Shown in pieces: positions 49,905 to 61,127 of a DNA stretch of 64,000 bases (positions are counted from its first letter, which is position 1; every line of letters begins with the position of its first letter). Below the pieces are notes generated by a model. It was not told the DNA's origin and made no database searches. It saw nothing but the letters and a program-made list of their open reading frames with translations. A program made the translations under genes and the position numbers. The stretch comes from Corylus avellana (Eukaryota; Streptophyta; Magnoliopsida; Fagales; Betulaceae). The DNA is taken from assembly GCF_901000735.1 (NCBI RefSeq), contig NC_081546.1:24155009-24219008 (forward strand), in the 5' to 3' direction.

Positions 49905-50570
49905 AGGGAGAATTGTACTTTACCTCATACAAAGTTTGAACCGATTTTCAATTTAATCTCCAATGTTTCAATTTTTACAATGCATCCCATTAAAGTTTCA
50001 AAATTTTTCAATGTGGCTCATCCGTTAAGAAAGTTCCATCCAATTTAACAGAAAATTGGTCACATGTATTTTTTTTCTTCTTAAATTTCCAAAATTGTCC
50101 CCATATATTTTAACAAATTCCAAAAATTCCACCAAGTTAAACCAAAATAAAAAATAAAATTAAAATTAAAATAAAAGTTTTGTGTGTGTGGACAAAAGTG
50201 GAAAATTTTTGAAGTTTTTGGGTATATGTGGTTGTTTTAAACGAGAACTTTGGGTGCCAATATTTTCAAATTTTGAGATATTTTATTGTTCACATGCCAC
50301 TATTCACGCGGGAAAGGCGACGCATGAATAGTATTATTATTCATGTGTCACTATTCACATGCGAAAGGTCACGCATGAAAGGTGATGTATAAATAGTAAG
50401 TTATTATCCCCACGTCGCCTTTCGCGCATGGATAGTAACACTATTCAAACGTCACTATTTTATGAATAGTGATGTTTGAACAGTAAAACATATCATTTTA
50501 GTGTTGTTTTCTAAGTTTTTAGAAAACATCATTATTCCAAATGTCACTAACTGCACTTTTTTTGGTAGTG
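49905..50570. mobile_element. CACTA-like segment, unit 5
   Basis: Ends TTTTTTTGGTAGTG at 50570. The repeated TTCACGCG/GCGTGAATAG subterminal cluster is at about 50290-50460. Confidence 0.55.
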
Positions 50571-51250
50571 TAGTAACCGGGATGATTGACGTCAGCTCCA
50601 AGGAACAAAAAATAACATTTTCCTTTAAAGTCGAGGAAAGGGTCATGCAGGTCTACATTAATGCCTCCAAGATTGGCATTTGCCTTGAAAGCAAGAGTTG
50701 TAAGAAACAAGGTATTTGCTTCATTGGCACAAATGGATAAACAACATTATGTCACTTTACCAACTTGGGTCTTGGAGATCTACTTAAAATATCTATAACC
50801 ACGATCGTTGTTGGACATCATACAAATAATAAGTTGTGAATTAACATGAAGTTTATTATAATCAAAAGCCTCTTTATTGAGGTTTTCAAGTAGTGCACAC
50901 AGTTTTTCTACCCTTAATAACATACTCAATGTACTGGTCCTATAGAGGCTGCTCCATGTGGATTCTAGACTTTTACACATATTAATAAGCCTTGGAACGA
51001 ATTTTTCAAAATCCAATTTAGAACTGAAGTCAATAACACCCCGCCAGTAAATTCTTTTACCTTCTACCACCGATTTTCCATAAGATTCAAGTTGCATTTC
51101 TCTTTATCAACAATTACTGCAATCACTATGTCATTCTCAGCAGCTAACTCCAACTTAGGTGGGGCAATACAGAGTCATTCAACTTCTGTCATGCCATGCT
51201 CTACTTCAAGTCCAAAATTGTGAGGTATGCCTCTACTACCAATAAAACAA
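50571..51250 (-). pseudogene. AGO2-like L2-MID-PIWI start, unit 5
   Basis: The frame from 51097 reads KSVVEGKRIYWRGVIDFSS, FVPRLINMCKSLE, LLRVEKLCALLENLNKEA and LIICMMSNNDRGYRYFK, then TAG (50780-50782). The last part carries ANLGGINVDLHDPFLDFKGK and LGADVNHPGYYTT. A TGA interrupts the L2 part (EVE-stop-LCIAP). It is the junction between the two unit types. Confidence 0.9.
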
Positions 51251-51529
51251 AACCAAATTTGAAATTAAAAAAAAAAAAAGTCAAAAAATGTCATAAACGT
51301 CTAACACACCTAATATATGTATATCATATACACAATCTACATTCCTTTTATCGTCACCCAAATCAGCATGATATGAGAGATGCAAAGTTTATTTGCTGTA
51401 AGTGAGACATCCATCAACAAATATTAGCATCATTTATGCACTTTAATTTGTTTATTTATGAAATAGGAAGGATAAATTTTGGAAAAAAGTTGTTTATTTA
51501 TGAAATAGGAAAGATTAATTTGTTTATTT

Positions 51530-52031
51530 ATGTAATCAATGCCAGTCAAAAAGTTGCCGATATTCAAATCCCAGCCACAGTCGCCGAAGTTCAAGTTCAA
51601 GTTCAAGAGCAGCCGATATTTCAAATCAGGCGTCATCAACTGCAGTCACTCGATATGTTCAAGATCAACGATCGCCAACGAGTCGTTCATCTTGCGGGGC
51701 ATCTTAAGGATATGAATCATTTAAAATAAAAGTTGATTTTGTATTCCCTAAATCAAAGGATTTAGATAATATTTGTTAATCTTGATTTAAGGGATATCTT
51801 TATATTTGAAATATTTCAAATCACATGTAAAGCTCTATAAATAGAGCTGTGTACTAAGATCATATAATTAAGAAAATATGTATCATATTGAGGCTTTAGT
51901 GTATGGATGTAGGCTATATGTCGTACCACCTTAATCTTTGTGTCTTTCTCTATTTCCTTCATTTCATATTATTCCGCATTTTATACTCATCACATTTTGA
52001 GATCTTATATGGTATCAGTTGAGATCTTATA
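51530..52031 (+). mobile_element. Ty1-copia LTR relic A with internal sequence on both sides
   Basis: 51531-51700 looks like the 3' internal end of a Ty1-copia element, ending in a purine-rich CTTGCGGGGCATC. The LTR then runs from TTAAGGATATGAATC to TTTTGAGATCTTATA. It is followed by TGGTATCAG (initiator-Met tRNA primer site) and a second TTGAGATCTTATA before the host sequence CATATCATC. Confidence 0.75.
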
Positions 52032-52214
52032 CATATCATCTACATTCCCTTTATCGACATCAAAATCAACAAGATATGAGAGATGCAAAGTTTATTTGCT
52101 GTAAATGAGACATCTACCTACAAATATTAACATTATGCATGCACTTCAATTTGTTTATTTATGAAATAGGTAGGATAAATTTTGAAAAACAACATATATT
52201 CGACAAAAATCATA

Positions 52215-53195
52215 TAATTTAAAATATTATAAATATCGTATTCACATACCCAAGAGGTCCATTTTCAAAGTATACAAATTTGCATATATTGTTTCCTCTG
52301 GTCTCTGTTGGTGCTAATGAAAGCATCTTCAACATTGTTGCTATATTTCTATTCAAATGTTTCTTTTTATACCTTTGCCCGTAGACAAACTCAAAGAATC
52401 TCATAGGTGCATTTTTTCTTTTTCTCAAATCCAAGAAAGGAATATCTTTATGCTTAATATCCTTACCAGATTTTTTCCATAAAGTACTGAAGGATAATAA
52501 TTTTCCTTGGTGGGTTTTCTACAGTTAATGAGATATCTTTTGGCTTCTCATTGGTTAACCCTCCAATGATATATTCTTGTTTACTTGCTCGATAAGTCAC
52601 GTAGACTTTCAAGCCCTTCAGCACATCATTTACTTGTATCCAAAACCTTTGAAAATGTTTTATGTCAAAACCGTCAATATGCTATTTGAGGAAATCAATA
52701 ACTGACATTCGCTTCTAAAATGCCAAAAGAGTAGAGTCCACACACATGGCTAGACCCTAGGAGGTGGCCTTTACAGCAATATGAAACCCTCTATATGCCG
52801 TAATACCCCTTCCAAGATCATCATCTACATTAGGTTCTCTCTCGAAAAAATTAGTACCACGAGAGATCATATGCCTACGTGGATTCTCCCTCATTACATT
52901 ATTGATTCCATGAAATATATCATACGAGATTGATATGAGATGCCCGCTTAAATAATCGTCGAACTTACTAAGATTGAGCTCCTTTGCAAGCTTGATAGTA
53001 ATTTTATATGATCAGCCATTTATGTCTTCTCCATCCGAGAAGTCCATATCAAAATCTAAAGTATATAATGGTATTGCACTGAAAATACTATGTGTCCCAT
53101 CATACACAGACAACCGCATATGAAATGTTAAAAGGGGATCAGAACATAATTTGTTTCGAATATAAGACAAATCATATTGTGATATTTTCACTATA
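52215..53195 (-). pseudogene. AGO2-like N-L1-PAZ block, unit IIa
   Basis: Minus strand order: KISQYDLSYIRNKL and SVYDGTHSIFSAIPLY (N domain), NPRRHMISRGT, DDDLGRGITAYRGF and LAMCVDSTLLAF (L1), LKGLKVYVTYRASKQEYII and HKDIPFLDLRKRKN (PAZ), then YGQRYKKKHLNRNIATML. Lesions include TGA at 53012-53014, TAG at 52757-52759 and an extra A in the YFMEKSGKD region. These recur in unit IIb. Confidence 0.9.
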
Positions 53196-53494
53196 CCAAC
53201 TTGGGTATCGGAGATCTACTTAAGATATTTATAACAACAATCATTCTTGGACATCACACAAAGAATAAGTTATAAATTACCAAGAAGTTTCTTAGAATTT
53301 GAAGCCTCTTTATTGAGGCTTTCAAGTAGTGCACACAATTTTTCAACCCTTAATAACATTCAAATTGTACTGGTCCTATAGATCCTGCTCCATGTGGATT
53401 CCAGACTTTTGCACATATTAATAAGCCTTGGAACAAATTTTTCAAGATCCAATTCATAACTGAAGTCAATAACACCACACCAGAAATTATTTTA

Positions 53495-54118
53495 GGAAAA
53501 TTATATCTAAAATCCTTAGGTAAACGTGCTTTTTTTAAAAACTCCCTGGGTATTTTTTTTTGGAAATTTAGTCCCTGTGTCACTCGAAACTACTAGAAAA
53601 CTCCCTACCGTCAATTTTTGTTAACTTCCGTTAGTCTACTCAAAACTCACCGTTTTATCTGATTAAAATATTATTTTTTTATTAATTTAATTTAAAAAAT
53701 TCAATCTTAAAAAAAAAAAAAAAAAAAATTGAAGGNNNNNNNNNNNNNNNNNNNNNNNNNNNNNNNNNNNNNNNNNNNNNNNNNNNNNNNNNNNNNNNNN
53801 NNNNNNNNNNNNNNNNNNNNNNNNNNNNNNNNNNNNNNNNNNNNNNNNNNNNNNNNNNNNNNNNNNNNNNNNNNNNNNNNNNNNNNNNNNNNNNNNNTTT
53901 TTTAAGATTGAATTTTTTAAATTAAATTAATAAAAAAATAATATTTTAATCAGATAAAACGGTGAGTTTTGAGTAGACTAACGGAAGTTAACAAAAATTG
54001 ACGGTAGGGAGTTTTCTAGTAGTTTCGAGTGACACAGGGACTAAATTTTCAAAAAAAAAATACCCAGGGAGTTTTTAAAAAAAGCGCGTTTACCTAAGGA
54101 TTTTAGATATAATTTCCC
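53495..54118. mobile_element. Long-hairpin Mutator-like element with perfect 9-bp target duplication
   Basis: Arms 53495-53735 and 53898-54118 are near-perfect inverted copies (GGAAAATTATATCTAAAATCC at the left; the reverse at the right). ATTATTTTA flanks it at 53486-53494 and 54119-54127. The hairpin centre is the N gap 53736-53897. Both arms carry the phrase ACTCCCTACCGTCAATTTTT. Inserted only in unit IIa. Confidence 0.93.
53736..53897. other. Assembly gap (162 N) inside a hairpin element
   Basis: The unusual length suggests an estimated gap. It falls at the loop of the inverted repeat, where short reads and polymerases typically fail. Confidence 0.99.
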
Positions 54119-54464
54119 ATTATTTTACCTTCTACCACCGATTTTCGAATAAGATTTCAGTTGTATTTCTCTTTGTCAACAATTACTGCAATCATTATGT
54201 CATTCTCAGTAGCTAACTACAACTTAGGTGGGGCAATAAAGAGTCCTTCTACTTCTGTCATGCCATGCTCTACTTCAAGTCCAAAATTGTAATCTATACC
54301 TCTACTGCAAATAAAACAAAAAGAAATTTATGATTAAAAAAAAAATGTCATAAATTTTTAACTACGGCATTACTTAGATTGAATCAAGCAATTTGATCCA
54401 ATCTGTTAACATGAGGAAATAATTATCAAATAATGTTGATGACTCTAACACATATCGTACATAT

Positions 54465-54688
54465 TGTTAAGGATGTGAATCCTTTAAAATAGAAATTGAT
54501 TTTGTATTCCCTAAATCAAGGGATTTAGATAATATTTGTTAATCCCGATTTAAGGGATATCTTTGTATTTGAAATATTTCAAATCACATGTAAAGCTCTA
54601 TAAATAGAGCTGTGTGATCAGATCATATAATTAAGGAAATATGTAGCCTATTGAGGCTTTAGTGTGTGGATGTAGGCTATATGTCGAA
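54465..54688 (+). mobile_element. Ty1-copia LTR relic B, left part
   Basis: Starts TGTTAAGGATGTGAATCC after CATAT (54460-54464). It includes TATAAATAGAGCTGTG (TATA-like) and continues at 59132 after the hAT insertion. The full relic ends TTGAGATCTTATA followed by CATAT (59246-59250), a 5-bp target duplication. The same insertion site is used in relic C. Confidence 0.85.
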
Positions 54689-54902
54689 CAGTGGTGGAGC
54701 CAGCCGTTTAACATTGGGGGTGCCGCTAAATTTTTTTTGGCGTCTTAAAATTTTTTTTCACCCTAAAAATTTGGTAATTCACACAATATTTGCATCACAA
54801 AAAATATCTATAAAAGTTCATAAATATGTGCTGAAATTGATATATTAGAAATGTAACATATCGACACTATATCAAAAAGATAGAAATACAAAAAAAAAGT
54901 GT

Positions 54903-57407
54903 CTAGAACTGCACTTTACGGTCTTTTAGAAGTACAAAATCATCAAGTATTGAATCTAAATCGAAACTCTCAACAATTTCCCTTTCAATATAGAGAACTA
55001 AACTATTTGCAAGAAAATCATCCTCCATTTTGTTGCGAAGTCGTGTTTTAACAATTTTCATTGCTGAAAATGCTCGTTCGGTAGTTGTTGTAGACACTGG
55101 AAGAGTCAAAACAAGACGAATCAATCTATCAATAAGATCATATGTCTTTGATTTTTTCGCCTTTGCCAATCCTTGACATAATTCTGCAATGGAAGACAAA
55201 TTTTGTAATGTCGGATCAGTAAGCACATCAACTTGAAAATACCTCAACTGATATCTCAAATTAATTTTCTCCTGCTCAGAAAAATCAAGAGGATAATACT
55301 TCTCTGCAAGGATGCATATATCGTCAATTTTAAAGGATTTATAAGCATCTTTTGGATTCAAAGCAGAGCTAAGTGTCAAAAGTTTCATCGCCTTTTCACC
55401 AAACCTACTATCAAGCTCTTGCAATTGAAAGTCGATAGTAGTATTGAATATGTCAAAATGATAATGATGCTCAAATGTAATGTGATTCTTTTGACTACGA
55501 CCTCGACCTTCAATATAACGAGCACTCAAATCCGGAATGCCAATTCCAGCTTTCTTGGAGAAAGAGACAATGTTCTCAAGCAAATTATCCCAACCATCAT
55601 CTCTCAACTTTTGGATAAGTTTTTTTGCAATAGAAACTAAATTAATAGCATTCAAAATGTCTTGAGATTTTTGCTGCAAAACTTGACAAAGAACATCAGT
55701 AATGCCCATAATTTCCTTCATTAAATGTAAAATAAATATGAACTCGAAGGATGTAAGCATTTTATAAGCAGCCTTTGCATCTCCTCGTTGAGAGTAAGTA
55801 CCTCCTTCTCTTTCAACATCTTCAAGTACTGTACAAGTAGCATCAAACATCCTTATTAGGCTACAAATAGAATTAAAATGCGAACCCCAACGAGAATCAC
55901 CAGCTCGTTTCAAAGTGCCAATTTGATTAGCCCATTTTCCAGTTTCAAGCTCACCAATAGCTTCCATATGTGCAATTTGTGTTGCATGAACAGCTTGTAG
56001 TTGATCATGACGTTTACATGAAGCACTGGCCACATTGATAACAAAGTTCAAATTTGTGAAGAACACATGAACAAGAGACATCTCTCTAGATGCAGCAACT
56101 AATGCTAATTGTAATCGATGAGCAAAACAATGAACATAGTATGCACAAGAACAATCCTTAAGAAATAATGCTTGCAATCCCTTCCATTCACCATGCATGT
56201 TACTAGCACCATCATATCCTTGTCCACGGATATTTTGAATATCAAGGCAATGACGAGAGAGAACATCAGATATTCCATTCTTTAGAGTCAATGCCGATGT
56301 ATCTTTAACATGAACTATATCAAAGAAACGTTCTTGTATAAAACCATTTTTGTCAACAAATCTCAAAACAATTGTCATTTGTTCTCTCTTAGACTCATCA
56401 CGTGCCTCATCAACAATGATGCAAAATTTAGAATCTCCAATATCTTCACGAATTTTCTCTCGCACTTTACTTGCAATGACTTGCAAAATCTCCTTTTGAA
56501 TTGTATGTGAAGTATACTTCGCAGATTTTGGAGCATTTTCCAAAACAACACTTGCAACTTTATCATTATATGATGCCAAAAGCTTAACCAGCTCAAGAAA
56601 ATTACCTCGATTTTTTGAATCAAGAGTCTCATCATGACCTCTAGAAGCACATCCTTGAAATGCAAGCCACCGAGTAACATCAATAGAAGTTTTCACACGT
56701 AGTCGATTATTTTGAATTTGTTCCATACTTTGTGCATTCAATACTTTATCTATATGCCGTGATTGATTTCGTAAATCCTCATAAGATTTCATAGCATTAT
56801 TATGAGGTGAACAAGGATCCTCCCCAATATGAGTCAAAAAGGCACAATTTTTTCCCTCATGAACTTTTCTCCAATTTCTAAATCACTTGATAGTAAATAC
56901 ATCCCATCCAGGACGTCCATCTCTTTTCATAGTAAAAAGATAACATGGTAGACAATATGCAGCATCCTTGGAACGAGAATACTCAAGCCAAGGAAATTGT
57001 GTGAACCAAGAGGCTTGAAAGCGACGAGGGTGATTTTCTGGTCCAGAAAGTGGATAATTTGCAAGAATAAATCGATTTGGACCATGTTTCAAATAAGCCC
57101 GTCTTATTTCATCACGTCGATTGACTGGATAGTCCCACATTGGAGGACGTAATCCTGGATCTCGCTCTATAGAAATAGAAGAAACATCAACTTCATTAAC
57201 ATTGAGTGTGGATGATTTAAAATAAATCTCTTGTGTTTCCGCAATTGGAGATTCAAAAGGATGTTCTTCATCTTCAACCCTTGGAGATTTAAGATGACGC
57301 TCATTGGGATTTGAAGTTTCGGCATTAGATTCCAACAGTGTATTACTTTTCGAAATGTCGGCTTCTTTCCTTTTGAAGAATGAATCGATAGTTTTAAATT
57401 TTGACAT
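54903..57407 (-). pseudogene. hAT transposase (TTF-type zinc finger, ZMYM1-like), one internal stop
   Basis: One reading frame of 834 codons before its final stop, interrupted only by TGA at 56883-56885. The context WDVFTIK-stop-FRNWRKVHEG suggests an original Gly codon. N-terminal part: start MSKFKTIDSFFKRK (typical for this group), then the TTF-type zinc-finger region WFTQFPWLEYS and DAAYCLPCYLF. Central part: DUF4371-like core with FCIIVDEARDESKRE, GQGYDGASNMHGEW and YVHCFAHRLQLALV; DSRWGSHFNSI follows. C-terminal hAT dimerisation region: LPVSTTTTERAFSAMKIVKT. The acidic residues in these motifs fit the D-D-E set. Read-through, editing of the stop or an intact sister copy elsewhere would be needed for activity. 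Confidence 0.93.
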
Positions 57408-58794
57408 GATTCATGAACCTAAAATTTTCAAGTTAAATCACGACCCCGTAAGAGACAATCAAAGTTTATAAACATTAAACAACAAAATAAGCAATCATAC
57501 AGATATTTAAGTTTATTCAATCATTCAAATTAATAGTGAAATTAAATTCATGTTTAATCAAAGTTTATATGGATATAAGCAACAAAATAAACATTAAAGT
57601 TTAAAACCCACAAATTAAACAGAGGAAAAACAGAGGATGAATAAAAAATGTAGCACAAAAGTTTAGGGTTTAGGAAATTACTAGTGTTGTGACTCACCTG
57701 AGAAGATAAAGAGAGTGTCTTTGATTTCAATTTCCTAAGAACCCGCCGGACCCAAAAGGGCCAAATTTTCTTCCAAACCCTCTTCCTGTAAAAGGAGCAA
57801 AATATAAATCTAAAACTAAAACATAAAACTACAAAAGCAATTGAGAAGCCAGGGAGGAGGAGACAATGAGTTACCTGTGAATTTGACAATCTTTGATAGA
57901 AAGAGCAGAGAATGAAGAGACTAGAGAGAATCTGAGAGACTGAGAGAGATCGTCTTAGAGATTTTTTTTTTTTTTTTGGGTGCTCCGCCACTGGCCATAA
58001 TCACTCCAAGAAAAACAAGGGAAATTTGACCAACTACACATAACACATCATTGAGATATTACATCATACATGTGATGTGTGTTAAGTTTGAGCAAGGCCA
58101 AAAAAGGAAACAAATGCTTATATCCCTCACAATCAAAAGCTTAAACCTTAATGACAATAAACAAGAGCAATTCAAGTCATGAATCAAGGTAAGTGGCTCA
58201 AGAATGTCACTTAGGCATTTTGTCAAACATGTGGTGTGCACAAATATTTAGTCATGTGTAAAGAACTCACGGATAATGGAAAATCATACCTAAATACATC
58301 ACAAACAATGTGTATAACACAACCACAACCAGAATCAAGCATAACAATTAACAAGAAATGAGACAAGATTAAATCATGGGAATCTAATTATTTGGTTGCA
58401 GAGAAACTTGAAGAAAGTGAAAGAAAATAAAAATGTTAAGCACCAAGTTTATCCATTTTGCTTTCATGGTTACCTGTAGGCTGTAGCTAAAAATTTGACT
58501 TAGATTTGCAGCCGGCTTGTTTGGCCTTTGATTCGCTCAATATTGAGGCCTAACGAAGCACCGAAACGGTGAGAAACTGAGAGAGGGAACGGTTTTTTTC
58601 TAGGTGGGATTGGTTTATTTGCTGTCAACAAATTGGGTTGAATGGGGATGGGGGTATACAGTCGTGCGGTGTGGGTCACTGGGTCCTGCGGGAGAACTGA
58701 AGAACAGGACTGCAGGAGAAGGGATGGGGCCTGGGGGTGCTGGGCAGTTGGGGCGCGGGAGATCAGATTGCCAAAATAAAATTGTAAAATTTTT

Positions 58795-59110
58795 TTTTAA
58801 AAGGTGCCGTGGCCCGTGGGTTAAAAAAATAAAAATAAAAAAATTTACTAATCCTAGGTGCGGCGTGCGGGAGATTTCTGAAGGGTTGGTAAAATTTTTG
58901 ATTTTTGATTTTTTTTTTTATTATTATTTTTTTTTAGGGTACCGTGGGTTAAAAAAAAAAAAAAATCAGAAATCCTTGGTGCGGCGTGCGGGAGACTGCT
59001 GAGTGCTGAAGGGTTGATAAAATTGTAATTTTTTTTTTTTTTTGGGGTGCCGTGGGTTAAAAAAAAAAAAAAAATTTAAAATCCTTGGGGGTGCCGTGGC
59101 ACCCCCAAGC
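58795..59110. repeat. Tandem repeats near the 5' end of the hAT element
   Basis: Three imperfect units of 110-135 bp beginning GTGCCGTGG (about 58803, 58936 and 59044), each with an A-rich stretch, ATCCTTGG/ATCCTAGG and GCGGCGTGCGGGAGA. Subterminal repeats of this kind are common in hAT elements. The 400 bp before them (58604-58790) are G-rich and non-coding. Confidence 0.75.
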
Positions 59111-59131
59111 TACCCAGTGGATCCGCCACTA

Positions 59132-59245
59132 ATGTTGAACCACCTTAATATTTGTGTATTTCTCTATTTCCTTCATTTCATATTATTCCGCATTCTATAC
59201 TCATCACATTTTGAGATCTTATATGGTATTAGTTGAGATCTTATA
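59132..59245 (+). mobile_element. Ty1-copia LTR relic B, right part
   Basis: Continuation of 54465-54688: ACCACCTTAATATTTGTGTA to TTTTGAGATCTTATA, a primer-binding-like TGGTATTAG, and a short second LTR end before CATAT. Confidence 0.8.
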
Positions 59246-59439
59246 CATATCATCTACATTCCCTTTATCGACATCAAAATCAACAAGATATGAGAGATGC
59301 AAAGTTTATTTGCTGTAAATGAGACATCTACCTACAAATATTAACATTATTCATGCACTTCAATTTGTTTATTTATGAAATAGGTAGGATAAATTTTAAA
59401 AAACAACAACATATATTCGACAAAAATCATATAATTTAA

Positions 59440-60420
59440 AATATTATAAATTTCGTATTCACATACCCAAGAGGTCCATCTTCAGAGTATACAAATTGGC
59501 ATATATTGTTTCGTCTGGTCTCTGTTGGTGCTAATGAGAGCATCTTCAACTTTGTTGCTACATTTCTATTCAAATGTTTCTTTTTATACCTTTGCCCGTA
59601 GACAAACTCAAAGAATCCTATAGGTGCATTGTTTCTTTTTCTCAAATCCAAGAAAGGAATATCTTTATGCACAATATCCTTGCCAGATTTTTTTCATAAA
59701 GTACTGAAGGATAATAATTTTCCTTGGTGGGTTTTCTACAGTTAATGAGATATCTTTTGGCTTCTCATTGGTTAACCCTCCAATGATATATTCTTGTTTA
59801 CTTGCTCGATAAGTCACGTAGACTTTCAAGCCCTTCAGCACATCATTTACTTGTATCCAAAACCTTTGAAAATGTTTTATGTCAAAACCGTCAATATGCT
59901 ATCTGAGGAAATCAATAACTGACATTTGCTTCTAAAATGCCAAAAGAGTAGAGTCCACGCACATGGCTAGACCCTAGGAGGTGGCCTTTACAGCAGTATG
60001 AAACCCTCTATATGCCGTAATACCCCTTCCAAGATCATCATCTACATTAGGTTCTCTCTCGAAAAAACTAGTACCACGAGAGATCATATGCCTACGTGGA
60101 TTCTCCCTCATTACATTATTGATTCCATGAAATATATCATACGAGATTGATATGAGATGCCCGCTTAAATAATCGTCAAACTTACTAAGCTTGAGCTCCT
60201 TTGCAAGCTTGATAGTAATTTTATATGATCAGCCATTTATGTCTTCTCCATCCGAGAAGTCCATATCAAAATCTAAAGTATATAATGGTATTGCACTGAA
60301 AATACTATGCGTCCCATCATACACAGTCAACCGCATAGGAAATGCTAAAAGGGGATCAGAACACAATTTGTTTCGAATAGAAGACAAATCATATTGTGAT
60401 ATTTTCACTATACCAACTTG
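59440..60420 (-). pseudogene. AGO2-like N-L1-PAZ block, unit IIb
   Basis: Same order as unit IIa and closely similar. TGA at 60229-60231 and TAG at 59974-59976 sit at the same codons as in IIa, and the extra A in the PAZ region is shared too. PAZ end reads LDLRKRNNAPIGFFEFVYGQ and KKKHLNRNVATKLKMLSLA. Confidence 0.9.
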
Positions 60421-60895
60421 GGTATCGGAGATCTACTTAAGATATTTATAATAACAATCCTTCTTGGACATCACACAAAAAATAAGTTGTAAATTACCAA
60501 GAAGTTTCTTAGAATTTGAAGCCTCTTTATTGAGGCTTTCAAGTAGTGCACACAGTTTTTCAACCCTTAATAACATTCAAATTGTACTGGTCCTATAGAT
60601 CCTGCTCCATGTGGATTCCAGACTTTTGCACATATTAATAAGCCTTGGAACGAATTTTTCAAGATCCAATTCAGAACTGAAGTCAATAACACCCCACCAG
60701 TAAATTCTTTTACCTTCTACCACCAATTTTTCAATAAGATTTTAGTTGTATTTCTCATTGTCAACAATTACTGCAATCATTATGTCATTCTCAGTAGGTA
60801 ACTCCAACTTAGGTGGGGCACTAAAAGTCCTTCTACTTCTGTCATGTCATGCTCTACTTCAAGTCCAAAATTGTAAGCTATACCTCTACTGCAAA
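60421..60895 (-). pseudogene. AGO2-like L2-MID block, unit IIb
   Basis: Equivalent of 53196-54300 without the MULE. TAG for Trp of KWISET at 60433-60435. Joined to the N domain of the next block at the same TQVGIV/KISQYDLS point. Confidence 0.88.
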
Positions 60896-61050
60896 TAAAA
60901 CAAAAAAAAATTTGTGATTAAAAAAAAGAAATGTCATAAATTTTTAACTACGTCATTACTCAGATTGAATCAAGCAATTTGATCAAATATGTTAATATGA
61001 GGAAATAATTATCAAATAATGTTGATGACTCTAACACATATCGTACATAT

Positions 61051-61127
61051 TGTTAAGGATATGAATCCTTTAGAATAAAAGTTGATTTTGTATTGAGATC
61101 TTATATGGTATCAGTTGAGATCTTATA
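61051..61127 (+). mobile_element. Ty1-copia LTR relic C (internally deleted)
   Basis: TGTTAAGGATATGAATCC after CATAT, a deletion from TTTTGTATT to GAGATCTTATA, then TGGTATCAG and the second LTR end, followed by CATAT (61128-61132). Same insertion site as relic B, so the LTR entered before the unit was duplicated. Confidence 0.8.

Larger units (their letters stand above)
53196..54300 (-). pseudogene. AGO2-like L2-MID block of unit IIa, split by a MULE
   Basis: L2/MID sequence (EVEGLFIAPPKL-type, INMCKSLE region, YKYLK-TAG-ISDTQVGIV) is interrupted by the element at 53495-54118. At its 3' end it runs without a break into the N domain of the next block: TQVGIV joins KISQYDLS near 53195, instead of TQCCL as in a normal Argonaute. 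Confidence 0.88.
54689..59131 (-). mobile_element. hAT transposon, 4.4 kb, inserted in LTR relic B
   Basis: Ends CAGTGGTGGAGCC and (inverted) TAGTGGCGGATCC are standard hAT-type termini. The 8-bp flanks ATGTCGAA (54681-54688) and ATGTTGAA (59132-59139) differ at one position. It encodes a transposase on the minus strand. Target LTR sequence resumes exactly after the right flank. Both ends and most of the coding region are preserved, so this is a fairly young insertion. Confidence 0.93.

Noticed and set aside
43740..50600. Regularly spaced repeats that might suggest a CRISPR-like array
   Set aside because: Period is about 0.9-1.6 kb with gene pieces between repeats, in a plant nuclear genome; the repeats are transposon ends.
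55233..56510. Plus-strand frames at 55233-55640 and 56310-56510
   Set aside because: Antisense shadows of the hAT transposase frame.
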